In this document: positions 1-6,126 of the stretch, piece by piece
How positions within the stretch are numbered: the stretch's first letter is position 1
How the letters are laid out: every line of letters begins with the position of its first letter
DNA from: JBCCEV01 sp039030125
GTDB lineage: Bacteria > Pseudomonadota > Gammaproteobacteria > Ga0077536
Assembly: GCA_039030125.1 (NCBI GenBank)
Contig: JBCCEV010000107.1
Location: 1 to 15,521 of the forward strand
Reading direction: 5' to 3'
DNA length: 15,521 nt
The notes under the pieces: generated by a model
Told to the model about the DNA's origin: nothing
Databases searched by the model: none
The model's input: only the letters and a program-made list of their open reading frames with translations
Translations under genes and position numbers: made by a program

Positions 1-73
<73 letters not shown>

Positions 74-77
74 TTGC

Positions 78-1136
78 CTACTCCGGAGCGGCGCCCGCCA
101 ACGCTTGGCTAAGGAGTTCGAGTAAGTTGCCCGAGTTAACCGGTCGCGGGTTGCTCACCGGTGTCGCCAAACTCAGCTCAACAATCCGCGCCAGATCCTT
201 CTCTTCGATATCGAGCGCTGCGAGCGAGCAAGGCAAGCCCAAACGCGATAACAGCCGATGGATCCCTCGCCCCGCCGTCGATTCACCAAACACCTCAGCA
301 ATCGCGTGCGTAAGCTCGGGTTGGCTCCGCTCGATAAACGCCGTCGTGTAAGGCAGCAATACCGTATGCGTTTGGGCATGCGGGGTTTGAAACGTGCCGC
401 CCAGCGTGTGGCATAGACGATGATGCAGGCTCGTGACACCGGCGCCAATGCAAGCCCCGGCCAGCGATGCACCATGCAGCAGTTGCGCGCGTGCCGCGGG
501 CTCGGTGGGCGACTCAAACACGCTCGGCAAGGCACTGGCAATGGCATCGATCGCTTGGCGCGCAAGTTCCCGCAGGAGTGGGCTGTTGCGATCGTCATAG
601 GCGTTAACGACCGCTTGTGCCATTGCGTTGATGGCGCTGCAGCCGGTGGTCTCGATAGGCAACTGGTAGGTGAGTTCCGGGTCATAGATGACCAGCTTGG
701 GTAAGACCCGATCATCGCGCCCGGTGGTTTTCTTGCCGTCCACGGTGAGTCCCCAGAGGTTGGTCATCTCTGAGCCCGAATAGGTGGTCGGCACCGCCAC
801 GAACGGCAGATCAAGGCGCAGCGCCAAAGCTTTACCCAATCCGGTCGTCGAGCCGCCGCCGATCGTCACGACACTGTCGGCAGCGCAAGCTCGCGCTGCT
901 GCGCAGGCTTCCTTTACCACCGGGTCTGGTACGTGCATACGAGCGCCCGCAAACACCTGCACGCAGCGCGGCCCGAGCGCGCTCAATAATCCTGCAACGC
1001 GCTCTTCGCCGCCGCGGGTCGTGATCACAAGCGCGCGGGCGAATTCGAATTCATCGAGATGCGTGCCGATGTCTTGTGCGGCACCGGCAGCGAACCGGAC
1101 ATGCCATGGCAGCGCTGCGAACGTGTAATCAAGCAT
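78..1136 (-). CDS. Iron-type alcohol dehydrogenase, maleylacetate reductase-like
   Basis: This 352-aa protein has the two-domain architecture of group III (iron-type) alcohol dehydrogenases. It contains an NAD(P)-binding GGGS turn (residues 93-96) and the family block PTTYSGSEMT (116-125). It also has the segment with H238, H239, C242 and H243 followed by LGG, and then PHAQTH (252-257). The SLHHRLCHTLGG form is typical of maleylacetate reductases, which reduce maleylacetate to 3-oxoadipate with NAD(P)H. The helix that normally reads A-H-x-V-E carries Q174 and V177 here, so a usual metal-ligand histidine and a conserved acid are missing. Metal dependence and substrate are therefore open. Its start is 29 nt downstream of the mtd stop on the same strand, so it is probably co-transcribed with mtd. 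That context makes an aldehyde, alcohol or C1 role as likely as aromatic degradation, and no other aromatic-pathway gene is visible. Confidence 0.8.
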   Translation of the reverse strand: MLDYTFAALPWHVRFAAGAAQDIGTHLDEFEFARALVITTRGGEERVAGLLSALGPRCVQVFAGARMHVPDPVVKEACAAARACAADSVVTIGGGSTTGLGKALALRLDLPFVAVPTTYSGSEMTNLWGLTVDGKKTTGRDDRVLPKLVIYDPELTYQLPIETTGCSAINAMAQAVVNAYDDRNSPLLRELARQAIDAIASALPSVFESPTEPAARAQLLHGASLAGACIGAGVTSLHHRLCHTLGGTFQTPHAQTHTVLLPYTTAFIERSQPELTHAIAEVFGESTAGRGIHRLLSRLGLPCSLAALDIEEKDLARIVELSLATPVSNPRPVNSGNLLELLSQALAGAAPE

Positions 1137-1165
1137 GCCGGGGCTCTAACCCAAAAGGTCGAGCG

Positions 1166-2026
1166 CTAGCCGGGTTTCGCCATCAACTCCGTTTTGGCGA
1201 GCGCGCTGCCGTTGGCCGCGTGGGGCGTTCGCGCCACCGTGTTTGCCGCCTTTTCGATCTCGCGTGCTTCCTCCGCGAGAATCGTCGCGGCTCTTAGCAT
1301 TTCGTGGCCGGCGGCGACCAGCGGAATGTATTTACTGGCATCCTGCTCAACAAAACATCCCTTGGAAGTAATGGCCGCTACGCTCTCAAGGATCTGCAAC
1401 GCCGCGATCGCTTTAGCACCGGCGTAAGGATTCGCGAATTGTCCTGCCGCTACTGCTTTATCGCTATTTAGCGTTAGGGTCGGAAGTTCAGCGCTGCCGC
1501 CGCCTCGAATGGACTCAATCGCTTGGTCGATCACGTCTTGCAGGGCACGCGTTGCGCCGGTCGCCGATAACACCTTAATGACATCGGCGTTAAATAGCGC
1601 CATTTCGGTAGGATCGAGGAATTCGCGGCGCGCGCCGATCATTGGATCGCTAGTGATCACCACAAAGCCAAGATTGTCCGGCACGTTTTTCACCTGCTTG
1701 CCTTCGTCGTTCTTTTTGAAGAAGGCTTTCTTAGACGGTCCATCACCGATTGCGATCGTTGGAATCCCTGCTTCAAGGACTGCGTTGCGCGCTTGCTTGG
1801 GACCCGGTAGGGCGGCGTTGGGACTGACGATCAGTGCCAGGTCTGGCGTGAAATCGATAAGGGCCTGAGTCGGCGGACCACAAGATTCAGGATCGAGCTT
1901 GGCGCCACTGGTGTAGGCGCGCGTATCGATGTCTTCTCGGTCGGCGCGTTCATCGACGATCAGATCGAGAAGGGGCGCTGCGCCGATGCAGCCCAGCTTG
2001 AGAACACCCAGTTTGAAATTGGCCAT
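1166..2026 (-). CDS. mtd: F420-dependent methylenetetrahydromethanopterin dehydrogenase (archaeal type)
   Basis: In methanogens this enzyme reversibly converts methylene- to methenyl-tetrahydromethanopterin with the deazaflavin coenzyme F420. The 286-aa product matches the known archaeal proteins along its whole length. It has a glycine-rich start (VLKLGCIGAAPLLDLIVDER, residues 8-27) and SPNAALPGPK (68-77). The signature DPMIGARREFLDP lies at 127-139, followed by EMALFNADVIKVL. NPYAGAKA is at 199-206, HEMLRAA at 241-247 and RTPHA at 266-270. A short lysine-rich stretch (about 98-113) before the signature looks like an insertion relative to archaeal proteins. The start is supported by AAGGA at 2036-2040. 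It sits between an unrecognised gene (56 nt upstream) and an iron-type alcohol dehydrogenase (29 nt downstream). The family is clear. Use of F420 in this bacterium is inferred, because no F420 or methanopterin synthesis gene is in the window. Confidence 0.92.
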   Translation of the reverse strand: MANFKLGVLKLGCIGAAPLLDLIVDERADREDIDTRAYTSGAKLDPESCGPPTQALIDFTPDLALIVSPNAALPGPKQARNAVLEAGIPTIAIGDGPSKKAFFKKNDEGKQVKNVPDNLGFVVITSDPMIGARREFLDPTEMALFNADVIKVLSATGATRALQDVIDQAIESIRGGGSAELPTLTLNSDKAVAAGQFANPYAGAKAIAALQILESVAAITSKGCFVEQDASKYIPLVAAGHEMLRAATILAEEAREIEKAANTVARTPHAANGSALAKTELMAKPG

Positions 2027-2082
2027 GCGTGGTTGTCCTTATCTTTGTTATGCACAGGCGCGGCATTATTCCATGAACGGCC

Positions 2083-2709
2083 TCAGTGTTCCTCGATGTC
2101 CGCGTGGTCGCTGAGCACTGTTTTCTCGGCGACAATTTGACGCCATTCATCCATGAGTTGTTTGAGCTCTTTGACCTGCTCCCGGCCGGTCAGATTTTTA
2201 TCGATGCCTTTGGCCGCCACTTTTGCGCCTTGAATGCTGCGCGGGTCGAAATCGATGGTCCAGCCGCCAATCGAGCCGGTCCAAGACCATGCCGTGCAGG
2301 AAAATTCCTCCCATGAGGCGCTCGCGATCCAACTCGCTTTCTTTGGTTTCGTCAGGCCCGCGACTGGCTTATGAGTGAGGCGAAAATCAAACCCGTCTTC
2401 GCGGCAACGTAAATTGCTGATTTCGACGATGGCAAGCTGCTTGACGTCAATCAGCAGCGCCTCGTCCGACCATAGATATCGCCAAGCCAAGTCGAACAGT
2501 TCCCGGGCTTGGCGTTTTTGGAGTTCTTCGGGCAGCTCCGCCGCTAACTCATCAACGCCAGGGCCGGTGGCCAGCGCACGCAGGCGTGCTTGCTCGCTGA
2601 AGGCGCCGAATAGCGCCCAGCGAAGTTGCCGAACCTCGCCTTGCAAGACCGATACCTTGGTTTCCAAGACTTTTTCTTTTTTCCAAGAAAAACCGGTTAA
2701 CTTGGCCAT
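2083..2709 (-). CDS. Hypothetical protein upstream of mtd
   Basis: This 208-aa protein matches no family I recognise. It is soluble by appearance, with no signal peptide and no membrane segment. The N-terminal half (about 15-90) is rich in Leu, Glu, Ala and Arg and looks alpha-helical. The middle (about 120-160) is tryptophan-rich, with W126, W132, W141, W143 and W149 in a GSIGGW-containing stretch that looks like beta structure. The C-terminus (about 165-208) is a charged helix ending in DHADIEEH. The stop lies 56 nt before the mtd start on the same strand with no terminator visible between them, so it is probably the first gene of the mtd operon. The ATG at 2709 has no clear ribosome binding site. 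Base composition and codon use resemble the neighbours, which supports a real gene. Confidence 0.7.
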   Translation of the reverse strand: MAKLTGFSWKKEKVLETKVSVLQGEVRQLRWALFGAFSEQARLRALATGPGVDELAAELPEELQKRQARELFDLAWRYLWSDEALLIDVKQLAIVEISNLRCREDGFDFRLTHKPVAGLTKPKKASWIASASWEEFSCTAWSWTGSIGGWTIDFDPRSIQGAKVAAKGIDKNLTGREQVKELKQLMDEWRQIVAEKTVLSDHADIEEH

Positions 2710-3040
2710 ATATTTCGGTTTATCGCACCGGTCGTGGTGCTTTGCCTCGCTTTAAAACGAAATTGTAAATAGCAAACTGCATTGGAATCGATAACCAAGC
2801 GATCTTCAGATGCGAATGATTTGCATTTATCGCCCTTATGAGTGACACTACTGCATAGGCCATACCGAGGTACGGCCTGCGTAAAACCTTCATAAGCGCC
2901 TGTTTTATAAATAAAATGGCGGTGAAGCGAACGTGGCATAGTCTTGTAACATCCGAGCCTTATAATGCTGCGGTGTAGAGAAGGACTAGACGGCCCGCGC
3001 AAGTCGCCAAGCTTGGGGTCGTCAAAAAAGAGGTGGAGAA
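2710..3040. other. Divergent intergenic region, no confident gene
   Basis: This stretch of about 330 bases is visibly more AT-rich than its surroundings and separates the leftward mtd operon from the rightward PEP-CTERM gene, so promoters for both directions should lie here. On the + strand a perfect TATAAT (2961-2966) is present but lacks a well-spaced -35; TTGTAA at 2944-2949 is only 11 bases upstream. A GG/GC element at 2934-2948 is one base short of sigma-54 spacing. AGGTGGAG (3031-3038) is the ribosome binding site of the gene at 3041. An open frame across the minus strand (2697-3002) has no recognisable protein character. Confidence 0.6.
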
Positions 3041-3709
3041 ATGAAAAGGCCAGCGCTCATCACGTGCGCATTGTGGATATTGATGTCGAGCGCGACTGCA
3101 TTTGCGGTTTCGATCGAGTTTGATAACCAAAGCGCAACAACTGACCCCGGGTTCACCTACGACGTCAATGGCACACCGAACTTGGTTGTCAATGCGAGCG
3201 TGGTCGGCTCAACAGGTTTGCCGGGTTTCGCCGCCGGTTCGAAAGTCATTCTAAACGCGAGCAATGGCGATGGGCTGACCTCGGCACCCGCAGTTAACTT
3301 TGCGGATCTCATCAGTTTTGATTTTGATACCAGCGCTGGCATCGATATTAGAGTCGTGAGCGGTGATAACGCGACGACCTATCTACAGGGTAACTTCATC
3401 GATTTGGATTTCTCCGGTTTCAACGGTGTCATGTTCGGCCAGCTAACGGGCACATTCTCGGTGCTCGGGGGCGTGGCCGGCGGCCTCTATGGTGGCTTCT
3501 TCAGTGATCCATCAGAGGTGTTTTCGATCAGCCTTACACTTAGCCAAGTGTTAGATGATTCGGCGTTTGCCGGGGCATTCTCCGGCTCGGTGGATGGCTT
3601 TATTCGCTCGCTGGGTGAGGTGCCGGTCCCAGAACCGACTTCCCTAGCACTCATTGGGTTGGGTCTGTGCGGCTTCGCCAAGGTCCGCAAGACGACAATC
3701 CAAGCTTGA
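3041..3709 (+). CDS. PEP-CTERM sorting domain-containing secreted protein
   Basis: This 222-aa exported protein has a signal peptide (residues 1-22, MKR then a hydrophobic run, cleavage expected after AFA). Its body is acidic and rich in Ser, Gly, Asp and Phe. The C-terminus is a classic PEP-CTERM signal: VPEP (196-199), a short hydrophobic helix (about 201-213), then a basic end (KVRK). In this family the tail is recognised by a membrane exosortase (EpsH/XrtA type). The mature protein is then released or anchored, usually together with extracellular polysaccharide. The body is low in known motifs and its role is unknown. The ribosome binding site AGGTGGAG lies 2 nt before the ATG. A second exported protein with a different sorting tail follows 104 nt downstream. 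No exosortase gene is in the window. Confidence 0.88.
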   Translation: MKRPALITCALWILMSSATAFAVSIEFDNQSATTDPGFTYDVNGTPNLVVNASVVGSTGLPGFAAGSKVILNASNGDGLTSAPAVNFADLISFDFDTSAGIDIRVVSGDNATTYLQGNFIDLDFSGFNGVMFGQLTGTFSVLGGVAGGLYGGFFSDPSEVFSISLTLSQVLDDSAFAGAFSGSVDGFIRSLGEVPVPEPTSLALIGLGLCGFAKVRKTTIQA

Positions 3710-3813
3710 TAGAAGGTGATTTAACTTCAATTTGGAGAAATAAACGCGGTTTACTCGGGGTTAGAACTTCGCCACATAAACCGATTTTGTGACTCTTAAA
3801 GGAACAACTAGCA

Positions 3814-4386
3814 ATGCAAAGTTTGGGGATCAGGGGGATATTGCTCGGCGCCTTGTTGCTAGCGTCGAGCGGCGCATTAGCGCTCAGCGCACCGCTCATT
3901 GACGCGGCCTCCTCGCAAGGGGGTAGCGGCGCCAGTCAGACCGGTGGCGTTTTAACGCTCGATGTCACGGCCTTCGCGGTACTGGATTCGAATTCCAATG
4001 TCATCCAAGTGCTCTCCGAGTCGTTGACGCTAAGCGCAACGCAAACAGGCTCGGCGGGTAACATTTATTTCTACGGCCCAGGTTCGTTCAATGTGGGCAG
4101 CCTGCTGAGCGGCGATTTCGCCGGTTTCTCATTACTCGGCACTGGCGTCGGCGGGCAGACCATCGAGTTCGCGGTAACTTACACCGGCGGCAGCTTAGCC
4201 GGTAGCCTGGCGGGTGGCATGATGACGTTTGGATTTACGAGTCTGTCGGGTCCGGTCAATCTCGGTAGCGACTTCACGGCTTCCTCGGCCATCGCGAAAG
4301 TCGGTCCCGTGGTGCCAGTGCCGGCTGCGGTCTGGATGCTGCTCTCGGGGCTTGGCGCCCTTTTGGGATTCCGCCGTATCGGTTAG
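3814..4386 (+). CDS. VPLPA-CTERM-like sorting domain-containing secreted protein
   Basis: This 190-aa exported protein starts with a signal peptide (residues 1-23, cleavage expected after ALA). It continues with a Gly/Ser/Thr-rich, probably beta-sheet body. It ends in VPVPAAVWMLLSGLGALLGF followed by RR (167-188). That tail has the VPxPAAVW...G...RR form of the VPLPA-CTERM class rather than PEP-CTERM. Family knowledge assigns VPLPA tails to a dedicated exosortase (XrtD type), and neither enzyme is encoded here. AAAGGAA (3798-3803) is a good ribosome binding site 10 nt before the ATG. A strong terminator follows 20 nt after the stop. It may be co-transcribed with the PEP-CTERM gene upstream, since the 104-nt gap shows no terminator. 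The function of the body is unknown. Confidence 0.85.
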   Translation: MQSLGIRGILLGALLLASSGALALSAPLIDAASSQGGSGASQTGGVLTLDVTAFAVLDSNSNVIQVLSESLTLSATQTGSAGNIYFYGPGSFNVGSLLSGDFAGFSLLGTGVGGQTIEFAVTYTGGSLAGSLAGGMMTFGFTSLSGPVNLGSDFTASSAIAKVGPVVPVPAAVWMLLSGLGALLGFRRIG

Positions 4387-4406
4387 CCGCAAACCATACG
4401 CGTTAC

Positions 4407-4435
4407 AAAAAAGGACGCTTGGCGTCCTTTTTTTT
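4407..4435 (+). terminator. Rho-independent terminator after the sorting-signal genes
   Basis: GGACGC (4413-4418) pairs with GCGTCC (4422-4427) around a TTG loop, followed by eight T (4428-4435). The six A before the stem can extend the pairing, so it could also act for transcripts coming from the right. It closes the pair of exported-protein genes. Confidence 0.92.
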
Positions 4436-4472
4436 GCTCGTCCGTTTTATAGTTGCGCCTGCGTTGCAACTT

Positions 4473-4496
4473 CCGCCGGTGATCGGCGGTCTTTTT
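4473..4496 (+). terminator. Second terminator-like hairpin, just upstream of arsS
   Basis: CCGCCG (4473-4478) pairs perfectly with CGGCGG (4484-4489) around GTGAT and is followed by TCTTTTT. A smaller stem, GTTGC/GCAAC (4452-4456 with 4466-4470), lies directly before it. The element ends only 29 nt before the arsS start. It could be a back-up terminator for the upstream genes or an attenuator in the arsS leader; the sequence alone does not decide. Confidence 0.6.
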
Positions 4497-4525
4497 AGAC
4501 ACTTCGCCACCACCTTTATCGAAAA

Positions 4526-5464
4526 ATGAGCCCAAGTATGTCGGCAGGTCCGTCATTCCCGATCATTCACCGCGACGCTCTCAAAGCGGTACAAGTCAAT
4601 CTCGGTTATCGATGCAATCAGGCCTGTACACATTGCCATGTCGAGGCGGGACCAAAGCGCACCGAAGAAATGAGCCTTAAGGTTATGGCGGATGTCGAAG
4701 ACTTTATTCGTGCCGTCGGCCCGCAGAGTGTTGACATCACCGGTGGTGCGCCCGAATTACACCCCTCGTTTCGGCCCTTCGTCACCCGTTTGAGAGCCCT
4801 TGGCGTGGAAGTTATCGACCGCTGCAATCTTACGATTATCGAAGAGCCGGGTTTCGAAGATCTGCCGCAATTCCTCGCCGCCAATGGCGTCACCATAGTC
4901 GCCTCGCTGCCTTGTCATTCGCTAGAAAACGTCGACGCGCAACGCGGCAAAGGTGTTTTTGCAAAAAGCTTGCGTGGCTTAAAGGCGCTTAATGATCTTG
5001 GCTATGGTGATGCGCGGCGACTCGACTTGGTCTACAACCCAATGGGCCCGCATTTGCCGCCTCATCAACAGACGTTGGAAAAAGACTATCGAGAACAGCT
5101 TGCCGCCCACGGTCTGCGTTTTTCCAATCTTCTAACCCTTACTAACATGCCGATTAAACGTTTTCGGGCTTCACTAATGCGGGAGGGGCGTCTGGAAAGC
5201 TATATGCAATTGCTGTACGGCGCGTTCGACACTCGCAATCTCGAACATTTAATGTGCCGCAGTTTGTTGAGCATTGACTGGCAGGGTTACGTTTACGACT
5301 GCGATTTCAACCAGATGTTGGGTCTGGCGAGCACCGGTACTCGGACCTACATCGGTGACATCGATCGCGCTGAACTTGCTGGGCACGAAATTAAAGTAGG
5401 GCAGCACTGCTTTGGATGTGCGGCAGGCCAAGGTAGTAGCTGCGGTGGCGCGTTGAATGCCTGA
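4526..5464 (+). CDS. arsS: Arsenosugar biosynthesis radical SAM protein ArsS
   Basis: ArsS is a radical SAM enzyme that links the adenosyl (ribosyl) group of S-adenosylmethionine to a methylated arsenical on the way to arsenosugars. The 312-aa product has the iron-sulfur motif C30-x3-C34-x2-C37 in GYRCNQACTHCH. It continues with a TIM-barrel region containing DITGGAPELHP. Its C-terminal cysteine-rich domain has C244, C259 (in YDCDFNQM), C295, C298 and C306 (CFGCAAGQGSSCGGA), as in the ArsS family (TIGR04167). Some relatives carry selenocysteine in the DFNQ segment; here it is an ordinary Cys codon. A second in-frame ATG at 4538 is an alternative start, and neither has a strong ribosome binding site. 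The gene overlaps the next glycosyltransferase by 8 nt, so the two are translationally coupled. No arsenite methyltransferase gene (arsM) is in the window, although its product would supply the substrate. Confidence 0.93.
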   Translation: MSPSMSAGPSFPIIHRDALKAVQVNLGYRCNQACTHCHVEAGPKRTEEMSLKVMADVEDFIRAVGPQSVDITGGAPELHPSFRPFVTRLRALGVEVIDRCNLTIIEEPGFEDLPQFLAANGVTIVASLPCHSLENVDAQRGKGVFAKSLRGLKALNDLGYGDARRLDLVYNPMGPHLPPHQQTLEKDYREQLAAHGLRFSNLLTLTNMPIKRFRASLMREGRLESYMQLLYGAFDTRNLEHLMCRSLLSIDWQGYVYDCDFNQMLGLASTGTRTYIGDIDRAELAGHEIKVGQHCFGCAAGQGSSCGGALNA

Positions 5465-6122
5465 AATTAGCTTCGTGGTTCCGATGTTGAACGAAGCCGA
5501 TCAAATTCGCGGATGCCTAGGCAGGCTTCAAGCCTGGCGCGCTCTTGGTGACGAGGTGATTGTGGCCGATGGTGGTAGCGACGACGCGAGCGTGGCCATC
5601 GCAACACCGTTATGTGACGCGCTCACAGTCAGCGCCCCCGGACGGGCGCTACAGATGAACCAAGGAGCAGCGCGCGCGTCAGGCAATATGATTGCTTTTT
5701 TACATGCTGATACTCACATCGGTGCTGGCGCGCGCGAGGAGATTCTCGCCGCTCGAGATACTTGGACGTTTTTCGATGTCAGATTTGATGATGAGCGGTG
5801 GCCGTTTCAAGTGATTGCATGGTTCATGAATACCCGTTCGCGAATATCCAAGGTCGCAACCGGCGATCAAGTCATATGCGTCAGTCGCGCGCTATTCCTT
5901 GCAGCGGGTGGCTATCCCGATATCCCGATCATGGAGGACGTCGCCCTCAGCAAGAAGCTGCGGCGCGACTCTCAGCCGCGTTGGAGCGCTGCCCAGGTCC
6001 GGACCTCGGCGCGTCGCTGGCGCTGCAAGGGCTTGGTGCGAACTATTGTGTTGATGTGGGTCTTGCGTTTTGCATTCTTCGCCGGTGTATCGCCTGAGCG
6101 CTTAGTCCGCTTCTACCGCTAA
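5457..6122 (+). CDS. TIGR04283-family arsenosugar-associated glycosyltransferase
   Basis: This 221-aa GT-A-fold (family 2-like) glycosyltransferase opens with the nucleotide-binding strand ISFVVPMLNEA (4-14). VADGGSDD (36-43) follows, then the conserved GRALQMNQGA (62-71) and HADT (83-86), which is the metal-binding acid region of this subfamily. It also has a GDQ...GGYPDIPIMEDV block. It ends with a hydrophobic, arginine-bounded segment (about 190-215) that may associate with the membrane. The family name TIGR04283 reflects its regular pairing with ArsS. The actual sugar donor and acceptor are not visible from sequence. It starts inside the last codons of arsS and ends 4 nt before the next gene, so the three genes form one tight operon. 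Confidence 0.9.
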   Translation: MPEISFVVPMLNEADQIRGCLGRLQAWRALGDEVIVADGGSDDASVAIATPLCDALTVSAPGRALQMNQGAARASGNMIAFLHADTHIGAGAREEILAARDTWTFFDVRFDDERWPFQVIAWFMNTRSRISKVATGDQVICVSRALFLAAGGYPDIPIMEDVALSKKLRRDSQPRWSAAQVRTSARRWRCKGLVRTIVLMWVLRFAFFAGVSPERLVRFYR

Positions 6123-6126
6123 GGCG

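Noticed and set aside
2934..2949. Possible sigma-54 promoter (TGGCATA...TTGTA) before the PEP-CTERM gene
   Set aside because: Spacing between the GG and the GC position is one base short and the C of GC is T, whereas sigma-54 is strict about both. Kept only as a low-interest finding, not as a feature.
2697..3002. A 101-codon minus-strand frame upstream of the 208-aa gene
   Set aside because: No ribosome binding site, no protein-like pattern, and it lies in the AT-richer divergent promoter region and overlaps the start of the next gene.
3747..3783. Inverted repeat CGGTTTA / TAAACCG between the two exported-protein genes
   Set aside because: Arms of seven bases with a 23-base loop and no T run; too weak to call a terminator or operator from one copy.
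5798..6097. A 99-codon frame inside the TIGR04283 glycosyltransferase gene
   Set aside because: It lies wholly within a well-supported gene in another frame; the main frame carries all family motifs on both sides without a shift.
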